Position numbers and translations under genes: made by a program. A DNA stretch of 32,372 nt from Acidobacteriota bacterium. Its GTDB lineage: Bacteria; Acidobacteriota; Blastocatellia; Pyrinomonadales; Pyrinomonadaceae. The notes under the pieces were generated by a model. It was not told where the DNA came from and made no database searches. It saw nothing but the letters and a program-made list of their open reading frames with translations. Below are positions 8,124-15,400 of this stretch, in pieces (the stretch's first letter is position 1; each line of letters starts with the position of its first letter). The stretch is taken from NCBI GenBank assembly GCA_963169175.1, contig CAUJFK010000300.1, positions 1-32,372 on the forward strand, in the 5' to 3' direction.

Positions 8124-8540
8124 TCACTTTGAATAGCTCGCCCTTACGACCGTCTTTATATTCCCGCGAACGTGGAAATCTCCTTCGATCTCGACCTTTA
8201 GCGGATCACACGCCTTTACGAAATCTTCAAGTATCAGATTGATGACATGCTCGTGAAAGATCTTTACCTCGCGAAACGCGTTGATGTAAAGTTTCAGGCT
8301 CTTTAGCTCAATACATCGCTCATTCGGCATATATTTCAGCCTGATGACGGCAAAATCAGGAAAGTCTGAGAACGGGCAGATCGCCGTAAACTCGGGCATT
8401 TCGAATTCGACCCAGATCTCTTTTCCGGGATATTCATAACGAAATGTGTCGAGCGGGTAAAGGTCCATCTCTTCCCGCGGCGTTGGCCTTATATCCAGTT
8501 CCTGCAGATTCTCAGGCTGCAGCTTCGGTTCGTTTTGCAT
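8124..8540 (-). CDS. queF: NADPH-dependent 7-cyano-7-deazaguanine reductase QueF (type I)
   Basis: A 138-residue unimodular QueF that reduces preQ0 to preQ1 in queuosine biosynthesis. Catalytic Cys55 and Asp62 in FTAICPFSDFPDF fall at the same numbers as in the Bacillus subtilis enzyme. The QueF motif ELKSLKLYINAFR follows, then His96-Glu97 in IFHEHV. ATG 8540 gives the family's normal start; the frame is open 48 nt further up. The start lies 29 nt inside the end of the upstream exonuclease gene, so the two are probably translationally coupled. No queC, queD, queE or tgt is in the window. Confidence 0.96.
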   Translation of the reverse strand: MQNEPKLQPENLQELDIRPTPREEMDLYPLDTFRYEYPGKEIWVEFEMPEFTAICPFSDFPDFAVIRLKYMPNERCIELKSLKLYINAFREVKIFHEHVINLILEDFVKACDPLKVEIEGDFHVRGNIKTVVRASYSK

Positions 8541-9348
8541 AATGCTTGAGCCGGCAAAACCGGCGGGCGGCCCCGAGGGTCTCAACACCCCGCGACCTTA
8601 GATCATCGAGCAGATTTATAAATATTTGGGCTGTGGCCTTTGCATCCTCATCGGCCCGATGATGATTGACCAGCGGGACAGAGAAATGCTCAGCCATTGT
8701 TTTCAGCTTGTGATTCTCGACATTCTGAACCAGCCCGCGCGATAGCTGAACAGTACACAGCGACGCGCTTCCGACACGATAATCCTCGTAAACGCGCCCG
8801 ACCTCATGATTCAGAAAATGCAGGTCAAAGCCGATGTTGTGCGCGACCAGGACCGAATCTCCGAGAAACTCCAGAAATTGCGGGGCCACCTCGCTGAAGA
8901 CCGGAGCGGCGGAAACCATTGCATCAGTGATCCCGGTCAGCGATGAGATGAACGGCGGGATCGAGGCCTCAGGATTCACAAGCGACTGAAATTCACCCGC
9001 GATACGCCCGTCCTTGACAAGATACGCGCCTATCTCGATAACACGGCATGGCGGGGCCTTTGCCCCCGTCGTTTCCAGGTCAAACACAACAAATCCGGTT
9101 TCTTCAAGGCAGCGGGCGTCATGGTCGGGCTCGGTCAACGAGACGTGATCGTCACAAAGCTCAAGCCGCGGATCACGGTCGATAACATCCGCGATAAGAA
9201 CGCGGGCAAAGTCAGGGTGCGGGTCACGGATACGCATGACGTGATCGACCACGTTCACCGCCGGTGCACTTCCTCCGACAGAGATAAGAAAGTCGATAGT
9301 CGAATTTACCAGCAGCGAGTCAGATACAAGATTGGGGTAAGGCAACAT
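8512..9348 (-). CDS. DEDDh 3'-5' exonuclease (DnaQ/PolC epsilon-like) with N-terminal extension
   Basis: A 278-residue protein. The exonuclease domain (about 83-255) shows all metal ligands: Asp90 and Glu92 in FDLETTG, Asp175 in HNIGFDLHFL, and His230 with Asp235 in HHRADEDA. It resembles the proofreading subunit of DNA polymerase III, but many such free-standing DEDDh proteins have other roles. The first 80 residues (LLVNSTIDFLISVGGSAPAV...) are not part of the exonuclease and look like a small helical or winged-helix domain. A TAGAAT box stands exactly 9 nt before the ATG. The gene overlaps queF downstream and is divergent from pyrE. Confidence 0.88.
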   Translation of the reverse strand: MLPYPNLVSDSLLVNSTIDFLISVGGSAPAVNVVDHVMRIRDPHPDFARVLIADVIDRDPRLELCDDHVSLTEPDHDARCLEETGFVVFDLETTGAKAPPCRVIEIGAYLVKDGRIAGEFQSLVNPEASIPPFISSLTGITDAMVSAAPVFSEVAPQFLEFLGDSVLVAHNIGFDLHFLNHEVGRVYEDYRVGSASLCTVQLSRGLVQNVENHKLKTMAEHFSVPLVNHHRADEDAKATAQIFINLLDDLRSRGVETLGAARRFCRLKHYAKRTEAAA

Positions 9349-9357
9349 CTGCTTTTC

Positions 9358-9363
9358 ATTCTA
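9358..9363 (-). promoter_or_regulatory. -10 box (TAGAAT) 9 nt before the exonuclease start; likely leaderless
   Basis: Read on the minus strand, TAGAAT is followed by nine bases and the ATG at 9348. Transcription starting 6-7 nt after the box would give a 5' end within about 3 nt of the ATG. No ribosome site is visible. Confidence 0.4.
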
Positions 9364-9388
9364 TCCGCAAATTTCCAAACCGCCAAAA

Positions 9389-9417
9389 TACACAATTGCG
9401 GGAATTCGATCTAGAAT
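9389..9417 (+). promoter_or_regulatory. Candidate promoter for the pyrE operon
   Basis: TACACA (9389-9394) and TAGAAT (9412-9417) are 17 nt apart. The expected start of transcription is only about 8 nt before the pyrE ATG, and no Shine-Dalgarno is seen. The fit is moderate. Confidence 0.35.
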
Positions 9418-9431
9418 ATCCTTTCGGCCTT

Positions 9432-10040
9432 ATGAATGAAGATCAGATTCTAGACCACTTTCGCAATACAGATGCGCTGCTTGAAGGACACTTTCTCCTG
9501 TCAAGCGGCCTGCACAGTCCTCAATATCTGCAATGCGCACTCGCTCTTCAATATCCGGCCGACGCCGCAAAATTCGGCAGAGCTATTGCTAACCAACTTG
9601 TCAGGACCGGCGGCGGCCAGGTTCTTGAGAATGTGGACACCGTGGCATCTCCCGCGATCGGCGGGCTTATTATCGGATATGCAGTTGCCGCGGCAATGAA
9701 CAAACGCTTCATCTGGACCGAGCGGCAGGAAGGCAAAATGACCTTGCGTCGCGGTTTTACGCTCAAAGCCGGTGAACGCATTCTGGTCGTTGAAGATGTG
9801 ATCACTACGGGAGGCTCGACGCGGGAATGCATCGCGGCACTCGAAGAAGCAGGCGGACAGGTTGTCGCCGCCGCATCGATCATTGATCGTTCGAACGGCA
9901 AGGCCGATGTCGGAGTGCCGCGCATCTCTCTTGTCAGCCTTGACGTTTCGAGCTTCTCCGCGGCCGAATGTCCGATGTGCGCCGCAGGCACGCTCGCGGT
10001 TAAACCGGGAAGCCGAAGTACTTCCAATAAACAAGAATGA
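9432..10040 (+). CDS. pyrE: Orotate phosphoribosyltransferase
   Basis: A 202-residue type I phosphoribosyltransferase that makes orotidine 5'-phosphate from orotate and PRPP in pyrimidine synthesis. The PRPP-binding loop is ILVVEDVITTGGSTRE (about 117-132). The N-terminal hood (ALLEGHFLLSSGLHSPQYLQC) and the flexible-loop segment ERQEGKMTLRRGF are typical of OPRTases. ATG 9432 was chosen over an upstream in-frame TTG at 9396 because family members start near MNEDQIL. It is the first gene of a plus-strand run, and its stop overlaps the next start (ATGA). No other pyr genes lie in the window. Confidence 0.96.
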   Translation: MNEDQILDHFRNTDALLEGHFLLSSGLHSPQYLQCALALQYPADAAKFGRAIANQLVRTGGGQVLENVDTVASPAIGGLIIGYAVAAAMNKRFIWTERQEGKMTLRRGFTLKAGERILVVEDVITTGGSTRECIAALEEAGGQVVAAASIIDRSNGKADVGVPRISLVSLDVSSFSAAECPMCAAGTLAVKPGSRSTSNKQE

Positions 10041-10900
10041 AGCGCGTCTGTTTCCTCTCAATGGACGATTTGAGCGGCTATGTGGCCGACGACGATCTGG
10101 CGATACCTGCGCTTGCCGATCTTGGTTGGCGTGTTGATACCGTTTCGTGGCGAGACACCAACACCGATTGGAACGCATTCGCCGCCGTTATCATACGTAC
10201 CACCTGGGACTATCAGAAAGAACCGGAACGGTTCCTCTCGGTCCTTGAACAGATCAACAGCTCAAAGGCACGACTTGAGAATCCGCTTGAAACGATCCGA
10301 TGGAACCTCAGCAAGGTCTATCTTCGCGATATGGAACGGCGTGGATGCCCGATCGTACCAACGATCTGGGACGCCGCATATACCGCGGAAGGCTTTGCAG
10401 CCTGGTGCGATGAACTCTCAGCCGATGAGTTGATCATCAAACCCGTGGTCAGCGCGACCGCGGAACATACGTATCGCCTCCGAGAATACGACCCCGGCCT
10501 TGAGAGTGTTTTCAAAACGCGCGAATTCATGGTTCAGCCGTTCATGCCGGCGATAATCACAAGCGGCGAGTTTTCGCTATTCTATTTTGGCGGCGAATTC
10601 AGCCACGCGATAAATAAGTCCCCGCGGCCAAACGACTTTCGGGTCCAGGAAGAACACGGCGGTATCATCACTGCAGTTGATCCGTCGCCGTCAATGCGCC
10701 GAGCAGCCGACAATGCCGTGAAAGCGATAGGTGAGGAATTGCTGTATGCCCGCGTCGATCTTGTTAGCGACGCGGGCGATAATTTTCTATTAATGGAGCT
10801 CGAGCTGATCGAGCCAGCCCTTTATTTCAGGATGGACGAACGCTCGCCCATGTTCTTTGCGGAACAATTCGATCGTCGAATGCAGCGAGGGCCCGAATGA
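10037..10900 (+). CDS. ATP-grasp domain protein (RimK/cycloserine-ligase-like)
   Basis: A 287-residue protein similar to small ATP-grasp ligases. The first 100 residues form an N-terminal Rossmann-like region (MKRVCFLSMDDLSGY... RTTWDYQKEPERF). The ATP-grasp part has nucleotide-contacting LIIKPVVSA, the MVQPFMP hinge region and the metal-binding end NFLLMELELIEPALYF. Such enzymes join an acyl phosphate to an amine or thiol, but the substrate cannot be told from sequence. It overlaps pyrE by 4 nt and the next gene by 4 nt, so it is translated from one operon. Confidence 0.8.
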   Translation: MKRVCFLSMDDLSGYVADDDLAIPALADLGWRVDTVSWRDTNTDWNAFAAVIIRTTWDYQKEPERFLSVLEQINSSKARLENPLETIRWNLSKVYLRDMERRGCPIVPTIWDAAYTAEGFAAWCDELSADELIIKPVVSATAEHTYRLREYDPGLESVFKTREFMVQPFMPAIITSGEFSLFYFGGEFSHAINKSPRPNDFRVQEEHGGIITAVDPSPSMRRAADNAVKAIGEELLYARVDLVSDAGDNFLLMELELIEPALYFRMDERSPMFFAEQFDRRMQRGPE

Positions 10901-11367
10901 CGCCGCACGAAAAAGCCGCAGAATTTTGGCACGTGTACTGCTCTGTCAGCGGCACTGACCCGGCTCTGGCGTATCAGGTCTGGCATTTTGGCAATTCGGC
11001 GAAAATGGCGCGTGACCTTGCGGAATTGGTTGTCGCACGCAAGAAGACCGCAACGGCCAGCCTGGCCGCGGCTAACGCCCTTCGGCCCAACGAGACACCA
11101 CTACTGGACGGGTTCAGCGTCGTCACCGATATTGACCATGAACCGATCTGCATAGTGCAGACGACCGAGATACGGCATCTTCCGTTTGAGGAAATTGACG
11201 CGCAATTTGCCTTTGACGAAGGTGAAGGTGACTTGTCATATGAATATTGGCTAGACGTTCACTGGAATTACTTTACTAACGAAGCACATGAGTTGGGGCT
11301 GGAGTTTAACGAACGTTCGCTGATATGCTGCGAACGCTTTCGATGCCTGTTTGTCAATGAATTATAA
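10897..11367 (+). CDS. ASCH domain protein
   Basis: A 156-residue cytosolic protein with an ASCH fold, a beta-barrel related to PUA that binds RNA or modified nucleosides. The recognisable parts are YQVWHFGNSAKMARDLAELVVARKKTATASL, where the conserved Lys-Thr-Ala-Thr turn sits, and PICIVQTTEIRHLPFEEID. The end, GDLSYEYWLDVHWNYF, is usual for the family. Some relatives hydrolyse N4-acetylcytidine, which would fit a neighbour of pyrE and truA, but this is inference. It starts in an ATGA overlap and its 3' end overlaps truA by 11 nt. Confidence 0.85.
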   Translation: MTPHEKAAEFWHVYCSVSGTDPALAYQVWHFGNSAKMARDLAELVVARKKTATASLAAANALRPNETPLLDGFSVVTDIDHEPICIVQTTEIRHLPFEEIDAQFAFDEGEGDLSYEYWLDVHWNYFTNEAHELGLEFNERSLICCERFRCLFVNEL

Positions 11368-12109
11368 ACTACTGATCCAATACGACGGCACCGATTTTCA
11401 CGGTTGGCAGGTGCAGGAGAGCGCGCGTACGATCCAGGGTGAACTTGAACGCGTTCTGGCAACCCTGGAAGGCGCACCCGTAAAAGTTGCCGGTTCAGGG
11501 CGTACCGACGCTGGTGTGCATGCCGAAGGGCAAGTGGCGAATGTTAAGCTCAGCCGCACATGGGAGCCGGAAAAGCTTCGCAGCGCGATCAACGGAAATC
11601 TCTGGCGCGATATACGAATAATGAATGTCGAACGCGCTGATGATGATTTTCACGCACGGTTCTCGGCCGTCGGGAAAACTTATGTGTACCGAATCGTCAA
11701 CGCACCGGTGATGTCGCCTTTTTGGCGAAGGACCGCTTTGCACGAAACACGTCCGCTTGATCTTGGCCGAATGCGCGTTGCGGCGAGGTTCCTTCTCGGC
11801 GAACACGATTGGACCGCGTTCGCATCGGCCCTCTCCGAAAGTGAAAACAAGGTCCGAAACGTCACGGATACGAGTATCGATTCGATCTGGGACGTGCGGG
11901 CGCATACGAACATCATCGAATTCCGTGTTCGCGCAAACGGCTTTTTGCGCTATATGGTGCGTTCGCTTGCCGGTACGCTGCTTGAGGTCGGGCGGGGCGA
12001 AAGGGATTCTGATACAATTCTCGCGGCCCTGGCCGGCGGCGACCGCAATCTCGCCGGTGTGACCGCCCCGGCTTGCGGCCTGACGCTGGTAAAGGTCGAT
12101 TATAGTTAA
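11357..12109 (+). CDS. truA: tRNA pseudouridine(38-40) synthase TruA
   Basis: A 250-residue pseudouridine synthase acting on the tRNA anticodon stem-loop. Catalytic Asp51 lies in AGSGRTDAGVHA. Other family marks are the opening YKLLIQYDGTDFHGWQVQ, the segment FHARFSAVGKTYVYRI, and RYMVRSLAGTLLEVGRG near the C-terminus. The ATG at 11357 is used; a TTG two codons earlier is in frame. The start lies inside the last codons of the ASCH gene, which suggests translational coupling. Confidence 0.97.
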   Translation: MNYKLLIQYDGTDFHGWQVQESARTIQGELERVLATLEGAPVKVAGSGRTDAGVHAEGQVANVKLSRTWEPEKLRSAINGNLWRDIRIMNVERADDDFHARFSAVGKTYVYRIVNAPVMSPFWRRTALHETRPLDLGRMRVAARFLLGEHDWTAFASALSESENKVRNVTDTSIDSIWDVRAHTNIIEFRVRANGFLRYMVRSLAGTLLEVGRGERDSDTILAALAGGDRNLAGVTAPACGLTLVKVDYS

Positions 12110-12129
12110 GATCCAACTTGGATCACTAT
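12103..12129 (+). repeat. Intergenic hairpin between truA and the DUF952 gene
   Basis: A 15-bp perfect dyad, GATCCAACTTGGATC (12110-12124), is flanked by ATAGT and ACTAT, which can extend the stem with a bulge. There is no T-run. It could be a processing or partial termination site within the operon, or an operator; the sequence does not decide. Confidence 0.4.
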
Positions 12130-12139
12130 CAAACTTCAT

Positions 12140-12463
12140 ATGCACATTTATCATGTCGTAATGCCCGAGGCTTGGGATAATGCGGTGAGCAAACCTTTCT
12201 ATCAGGCTGAGAGCCTCGAATCGGAAGGCTTTATCCATTGCAGCTCCGCCGATCAGCTTGATGGAGTGATCGAGCGTTATTATGCAAATGCGGGCGAACT
12301 GGTCATCCTGTCGATCGACCCGAACAAGTTGACCTCGACACTTGTCAGCGAACCGTCGACGAATAACGAACCATTTCCGCACATCTACGGCCCGATAAAC
12401 GCTGAGGCCATCATCAAGGTAGAAACACGGCGGGTGGGGAATGTGCCCCAACAGGATCAATAG
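12140..12463 (+). CDS. DUF952 family protein
   Basis: A 107-residue protein of DUF952, a family of unknown biochemical function. Recognisable segments are the opening IYHVVMPEAWDNA, ESEGFIHCSSADQLDGVIERYY in the middle, and EPFPHIYGPINAEAII near the end. It has no signal peptide or membrane segment. It sits 30 nt after truA and 6 nt before uppS, so it is almost surely co-transcribed with them. Confidence 0.9.
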   Translation: MHIYHVVMPEAWDNAVSKPFYQAESLESEGFIHCSSADQLDGVIERYYANAGELVILSIDPNKLTSTLVSEPSTNNEPFPHIYGPINAEAIIKVETRRVGNVPQQDQ

Positions 12464-12469
12464 TCGAAC

Positions 12470-13267
12470 ATGCTCGACCGATTTGCGCCAGTCATCAAAA
12501 AAGATTCAGACGACGAACGGCTGCTTGCGCTGATCGACCCGGCGCGCTTGCCGCGGCATATTGCCGTGATCATGGATGGCAACGGCCGCTGGGCCAAAAT
12601 GCGCGGCAAACCGCGAATATTCGGGCATAAAGCCGGTGCCGAATCGGTCCGCTCACTGCTCGACACCTGCGCCCGTCTGCAGATCGAGGCTTTGACGCTT
12701 TATGCCTTTTCAACCGAGAATTGGAAACGCCCAAAAGCAGAGGTTTCCGGCCTGATGTCGATGCTCAAACGTTATATCCGCAGCGAGATGGGCGAGGTGA
12801 AGGCAAACAACATCCGCTTTCAAGCGATCGGGAATATTCCGGGGCTGTCAGAAGGCGTGCAGAAAGAGATAGCCTGGGCCACGGCACACACGGCCGAGAA
12901 CACCGGCACCGTGCTCAGCGTAGCGTTGAACTACGGCGGACGTGCCGAGATAGTCGAGGCCGCCCGGCGCGCAGTTCAGCAACTGCTGGATCAGGGCAAA
13001 TCTCTCGAACGCCTTACCGACGCGGATATTGAGCGCAATCTTTACACGCACGGCCTCCCCGAAGTAGATCTACTCATCCGCACCAGCGGCGAAATGCGCT
13101 TATCGAACTTTTTGCTATGGCAGTTGGCGTACAGCGAGATATATGTGACACCAACGCTATTCCCCGATTTTCGCCGGCAGCATCTTTTTGAAGCGATAGT
13201 TGAATTTCAGCAACGAGACCGAAGATTTGGCGGTGTGGCCGCGCATGTCAGCACCAGCCTAATATGA
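12470..13267 (+). CDS. uppS: Undecaprenyl-diphosphate synthase (cis-prenyltransferase)
   Basis: A 265-residue enzyme that extends farnesyl diphosphate to the C55 lipid carrier for cell-wall synthesis. The diphosphate-binding Asp36 is in AVIMDGNGRWAK. The FSTENWKRP and LIRTSGEMRLSNFLLWQLAYSE motifs follow; most homologues have Gln where this has Met after SGE. It has about 25 residues before the conserved core, a normal variation. It overlaps cdsA by 4 nt (ATGA), the usual order in many bacteria. Confidence 0.97.
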   Translation: MLDRFAPVIKKDSDDERLLALIDPARLPRHIAVIMDGNGRWAKMRGKPRIFGHKAGAESVRSLLDTCARLQIEALTLYAFSTENWKRPKAEVSGLMSMLKRYIRSEMGEVKANNIRFQAIGNIPGLSEGVQKEIAWATAHTAENTGTVLSVALNYGGRAEIVEAARRAVQQLLDQGKSLERLTDADIERNLYTHGLPEVDLLIRTSGEMRLSNFLLWQLAYSEIYVTPTLFPDFRRQHLFEAIVEFQQRDRRFGGVAAHVSTSLI

Positions 13268-14097
13268 AAACACGCCTGCTCACAGCCGCCATTGCTTTGC
13301 CGATCCTTATTGCGTCGATCATTCTGCCGTGGTGGGTGCCGGATACTATTTGGATATTTGTCTTGATCGCGGTGCTCGCTCTGGCGGCGGGAATGTTCGA
13401 ATTCTTTTCGCTGACCAAAAAGCTTGAGTTAAAGGCGGATGCGGGAGTTGCGTACCTGGGTGCGGCGGGACTGATCGTTCTATTCGTGCTGGACGCGCCG
13501 AGGCAGGACCCAAGTCTTCTACTTATCGTTCTGGTCTGCTTCCTTGTCGTCGTATTCATCACGCAAACATTCCGTTTTCAGAAAGATTTTTCAAAGATGC
13601 TGGCAGGGATGGGTGTGACCGTGCTTGGCGTACTTTACGTGGCATTCCTTGGCGGATTTCTGATCGCGACCCGCGTTGGTTTTGACAGTATCCTCTCGAC
13701 GAAGCTGCTGTTGTTCTTCTTTGTGGTCATCTTCGGCTCCGACGCGGGCCAGTATTTTGTAGGCAAGGCGCTTGGCAAACGGAAGCTCGCACCCGCGATC
13801 TCGCCCGGCAAGACCATCGAAGGAGCCGTTGGCGGCCTGTTCGCCGCCGCCGGCTTTGCCGCCTTGTGTACGCTCATTTTCTTCCCTGAGCTTTCGTATA
13901 AGTTCTCGGTTCCGCTCGGCGTCGCCATGGCAGCCCTCGGTATGTTTGGCGATCTGGCCGAAAGTGCGATCAAGCGCGGTTCAAAGACCAAGGACGCCGC
14001 CTCGATATTGCCCGGCCACGGCGGCTTGTTGGACAGGTTGGACAGCCTTCTGTTCAATGCGCCGCTTCTCTATTATTTTGCAAGATTCTATTTTTGA
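13264..14097 (+). CDS. cdsA: Phosphatidate cytidylyltransferase
   Basis: A 277-residue integral membrane enzyme that makes CDP-diacylglycerol, the precursor of bacterial phospholipids. About seven hydrophobic segments are visible, starting with LLTAAIALPILIASIILPWW. The family signature is near the C-terminus: GSKTKDAASILPGHGGLLDRLDS. An earlier conserved part is GSDAGQYFVGKALGKRKLAPAISPGKT. The start overlaps the end of uppS by 4 nt. Confidence 0.96.
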   Translation: MKTRLLTAAIALPILIASIILPWWVPDTIWIFVLIAVLALAAGMFEFFSLTKKLELKADAGVAYLGAAGLIVLFVLDAPRQDPSLLLIVLVCFLVVVFITQTFRFQKDFSKMLAGMGVTVLGVLYVAFLGGFLIATRVGFDSILSTKLLLFFFVVIFGSDAGQYFVGKALGKRKLAPAISPGKTIEGAVGGLFAAAGFAALCTLIFFPELSYKFSVPLGVAMAALGMFGDLAESAIKRGSKTKDAASILPGHGGLLDRLDSLLFNAPLLYYFARFYF

Positions 14098-14113
14098 CCC
14101 GGGCTTTACACAT

Positions 14114-15397
14114 ATGTTTCGCCGAATAGTCCTTATCAAATTTATCTTTCTTGTCACGCTGATCTCATGCTTTGCGCAGGGCCAGGGCTTTGTTTCAGTG
14201 ACAGGGCATCAATTCCTGATCAACAAGCGGCCATACTATTTCGTCGGTACCAACTATTGGTACGGAAGTCTGCTGGGCCTGGAGAAAGATAAAAAGCGCG
14301 ATGTTGAGCGATTAAGAAAAGAGCTTGATTTTCTGAAACGCAATGGTGTGACCAACCTGCGGCTGCTCGGCGGAGCCGAAGGCCTTGGCATGCTGAACGC
14401 TGTTCCGCGCGTAGGGCCGCCGCTGCAGCCCGAACAGGGGAAATTTGACGCATCGACGCTCGATGGCCTCGACCTCATCCTTTCAGAAATGAGCAAGCGG
14501 CAGATGAAGGCCGTGATCTTCCTTAGCAACAACTGGGAATGGAGCGGCGGTTTTCAGCAGTATTTGATCTGGAACAAGGTTATTGCCGATAAATGGCTGA
14601 CTGAGAAACCAACCTGGGATGAACTGCGCGACAATGTTGCAAAATTCTACACTTGCGAACCGTGCAGATCGGCCTATGCAAAACAGGCGGAATTCATTAT
14701 TACCCGAACGAACAAGGTCACCGGCAGGCGATATATCGACGACCCGACAATAATGGCATGGGAACTCGCCAATGAGCCGAGGCCGATGCGGCCGGCGGCA
14801 AACGATGCGTATCGCGACTGGATCAAAGATTCGGCGGCGATGATCAAACGCCTTGACCACAACCACCTCGTCACCACCGGCCATGAAGGCTGGATCGGAA
14901 CCGAGAGTCTAGGCCTCTTCGAACAGGTCCACGCCGACCGCAATATCGATTACCTCACCATCCACATCTGGCCGAAAAATTGGGGCTGGATCGAGAATGG
15001 CAAAATGGCGGAAACCTTCCCGAACGCAGTCGCCCAAACCGTCAAATATATTAACGATAATGCCGCGGTTGCCGTAAAACTAAAAAAGCCGATGGTGATC
15101 GAAGAATTCGGCCTGCCGCGTGACAAACAGTCATTCGATGCTGCGTCGCCCACGACATTTCGTGACCGATACTTCAAAACGGTACTCTCTTTTATTCGGA
15201 CCAACCCGCACGTCGCCGGGGCCAACTTCTGGGCATTTGCTGGAACGGCCCGGCCTATTAAGGGCCAGCTGTTCTGGAAGCCCGGTGACAACTACACCGG
15301 TGATCCGCCGATGGAGGAACAGGGCCTGTATTCGATCTTTGATTCGGACGCGTCAACCTGGAACCTTATCCGAAATGCGTCAGCTAAATTTCGATAA
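14114..15397 (+). CDS. Secreted GH5-like glycoside hydrolase (probable beta-mannanase)
   Basis: A 427-residue protein with a signal peptide (MFRRIVLIKFIFLVTLISCFAQG) and a (beta/alpha)8 glycosidase domain. The acid/base Glu is in IMAWELANEPR and the nucleophile Glu in MVIEEFGLPRD, both at the expected spacing. YYFVGTNYWYGSLLG and NLRLLGGAEG near the N-terminus match endo-beta-1,4-mannanase-like GH5 (subfamily 7) proteins. The substrate is inferred only from similarity. ATG 14114 starts the signal peptide; the frame is open upstream inside cdsA, but that part is not this gene. It lies 16 nt after cdsA, so it may be read with the housekeeping operon. Confidence 0.88.
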   Translation: MFRRIVLIKFIFLVTLISCFAQGQGFVSVTGHQFLINKRPYYFVGTNYWYGSLLGLEKDKKRDVERLRKELDFLKRNGVTNLRLLGGAEGLGMLNAVPRVGPPLQPEQGKFDASTLDGLDLILSEMSKRQMKAVIFLSNNWEWSGGFQQYLIWNKVIADKWLTEKPTWDELRDNVAKFYTCEPCRSAYAKQAEFIITRTNKVTGRRYIDDPTIMAWELANEPRPMRPAANDAYRDWIKDSAAMIKRLDHNHLVTTGHEGWIGTESLGLFEQVHADRNIDYLTIHIWPKNWGWIENGKMAETFPNAVAQTVKYINDNAAVAVKLKKPMVIEEFGLPRDKQSFDAASPTTFRDRYFKTVLSFIRTNPHVAGANFWAFAGTARPIKGQLFWKPGDNYTGDPPMEEQGLYSIFDSDASTWNLIRNASAKFR

Positions 15398-15400
15398 CGC

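Noticed and set aside
11495..12460. 321-codon open frame antisense to truA and the DUF952 gene
   Set aside because: It lies across well-supported genes on the other strand and its translation shows no family pattern or credible start.
13772..14113. Upstream extension of the glycoside hydrolase frame into cdsA
   Set aside because: The extension overlaps cdsA in another frame, and ATG 14114 begins a clear signal peptide.
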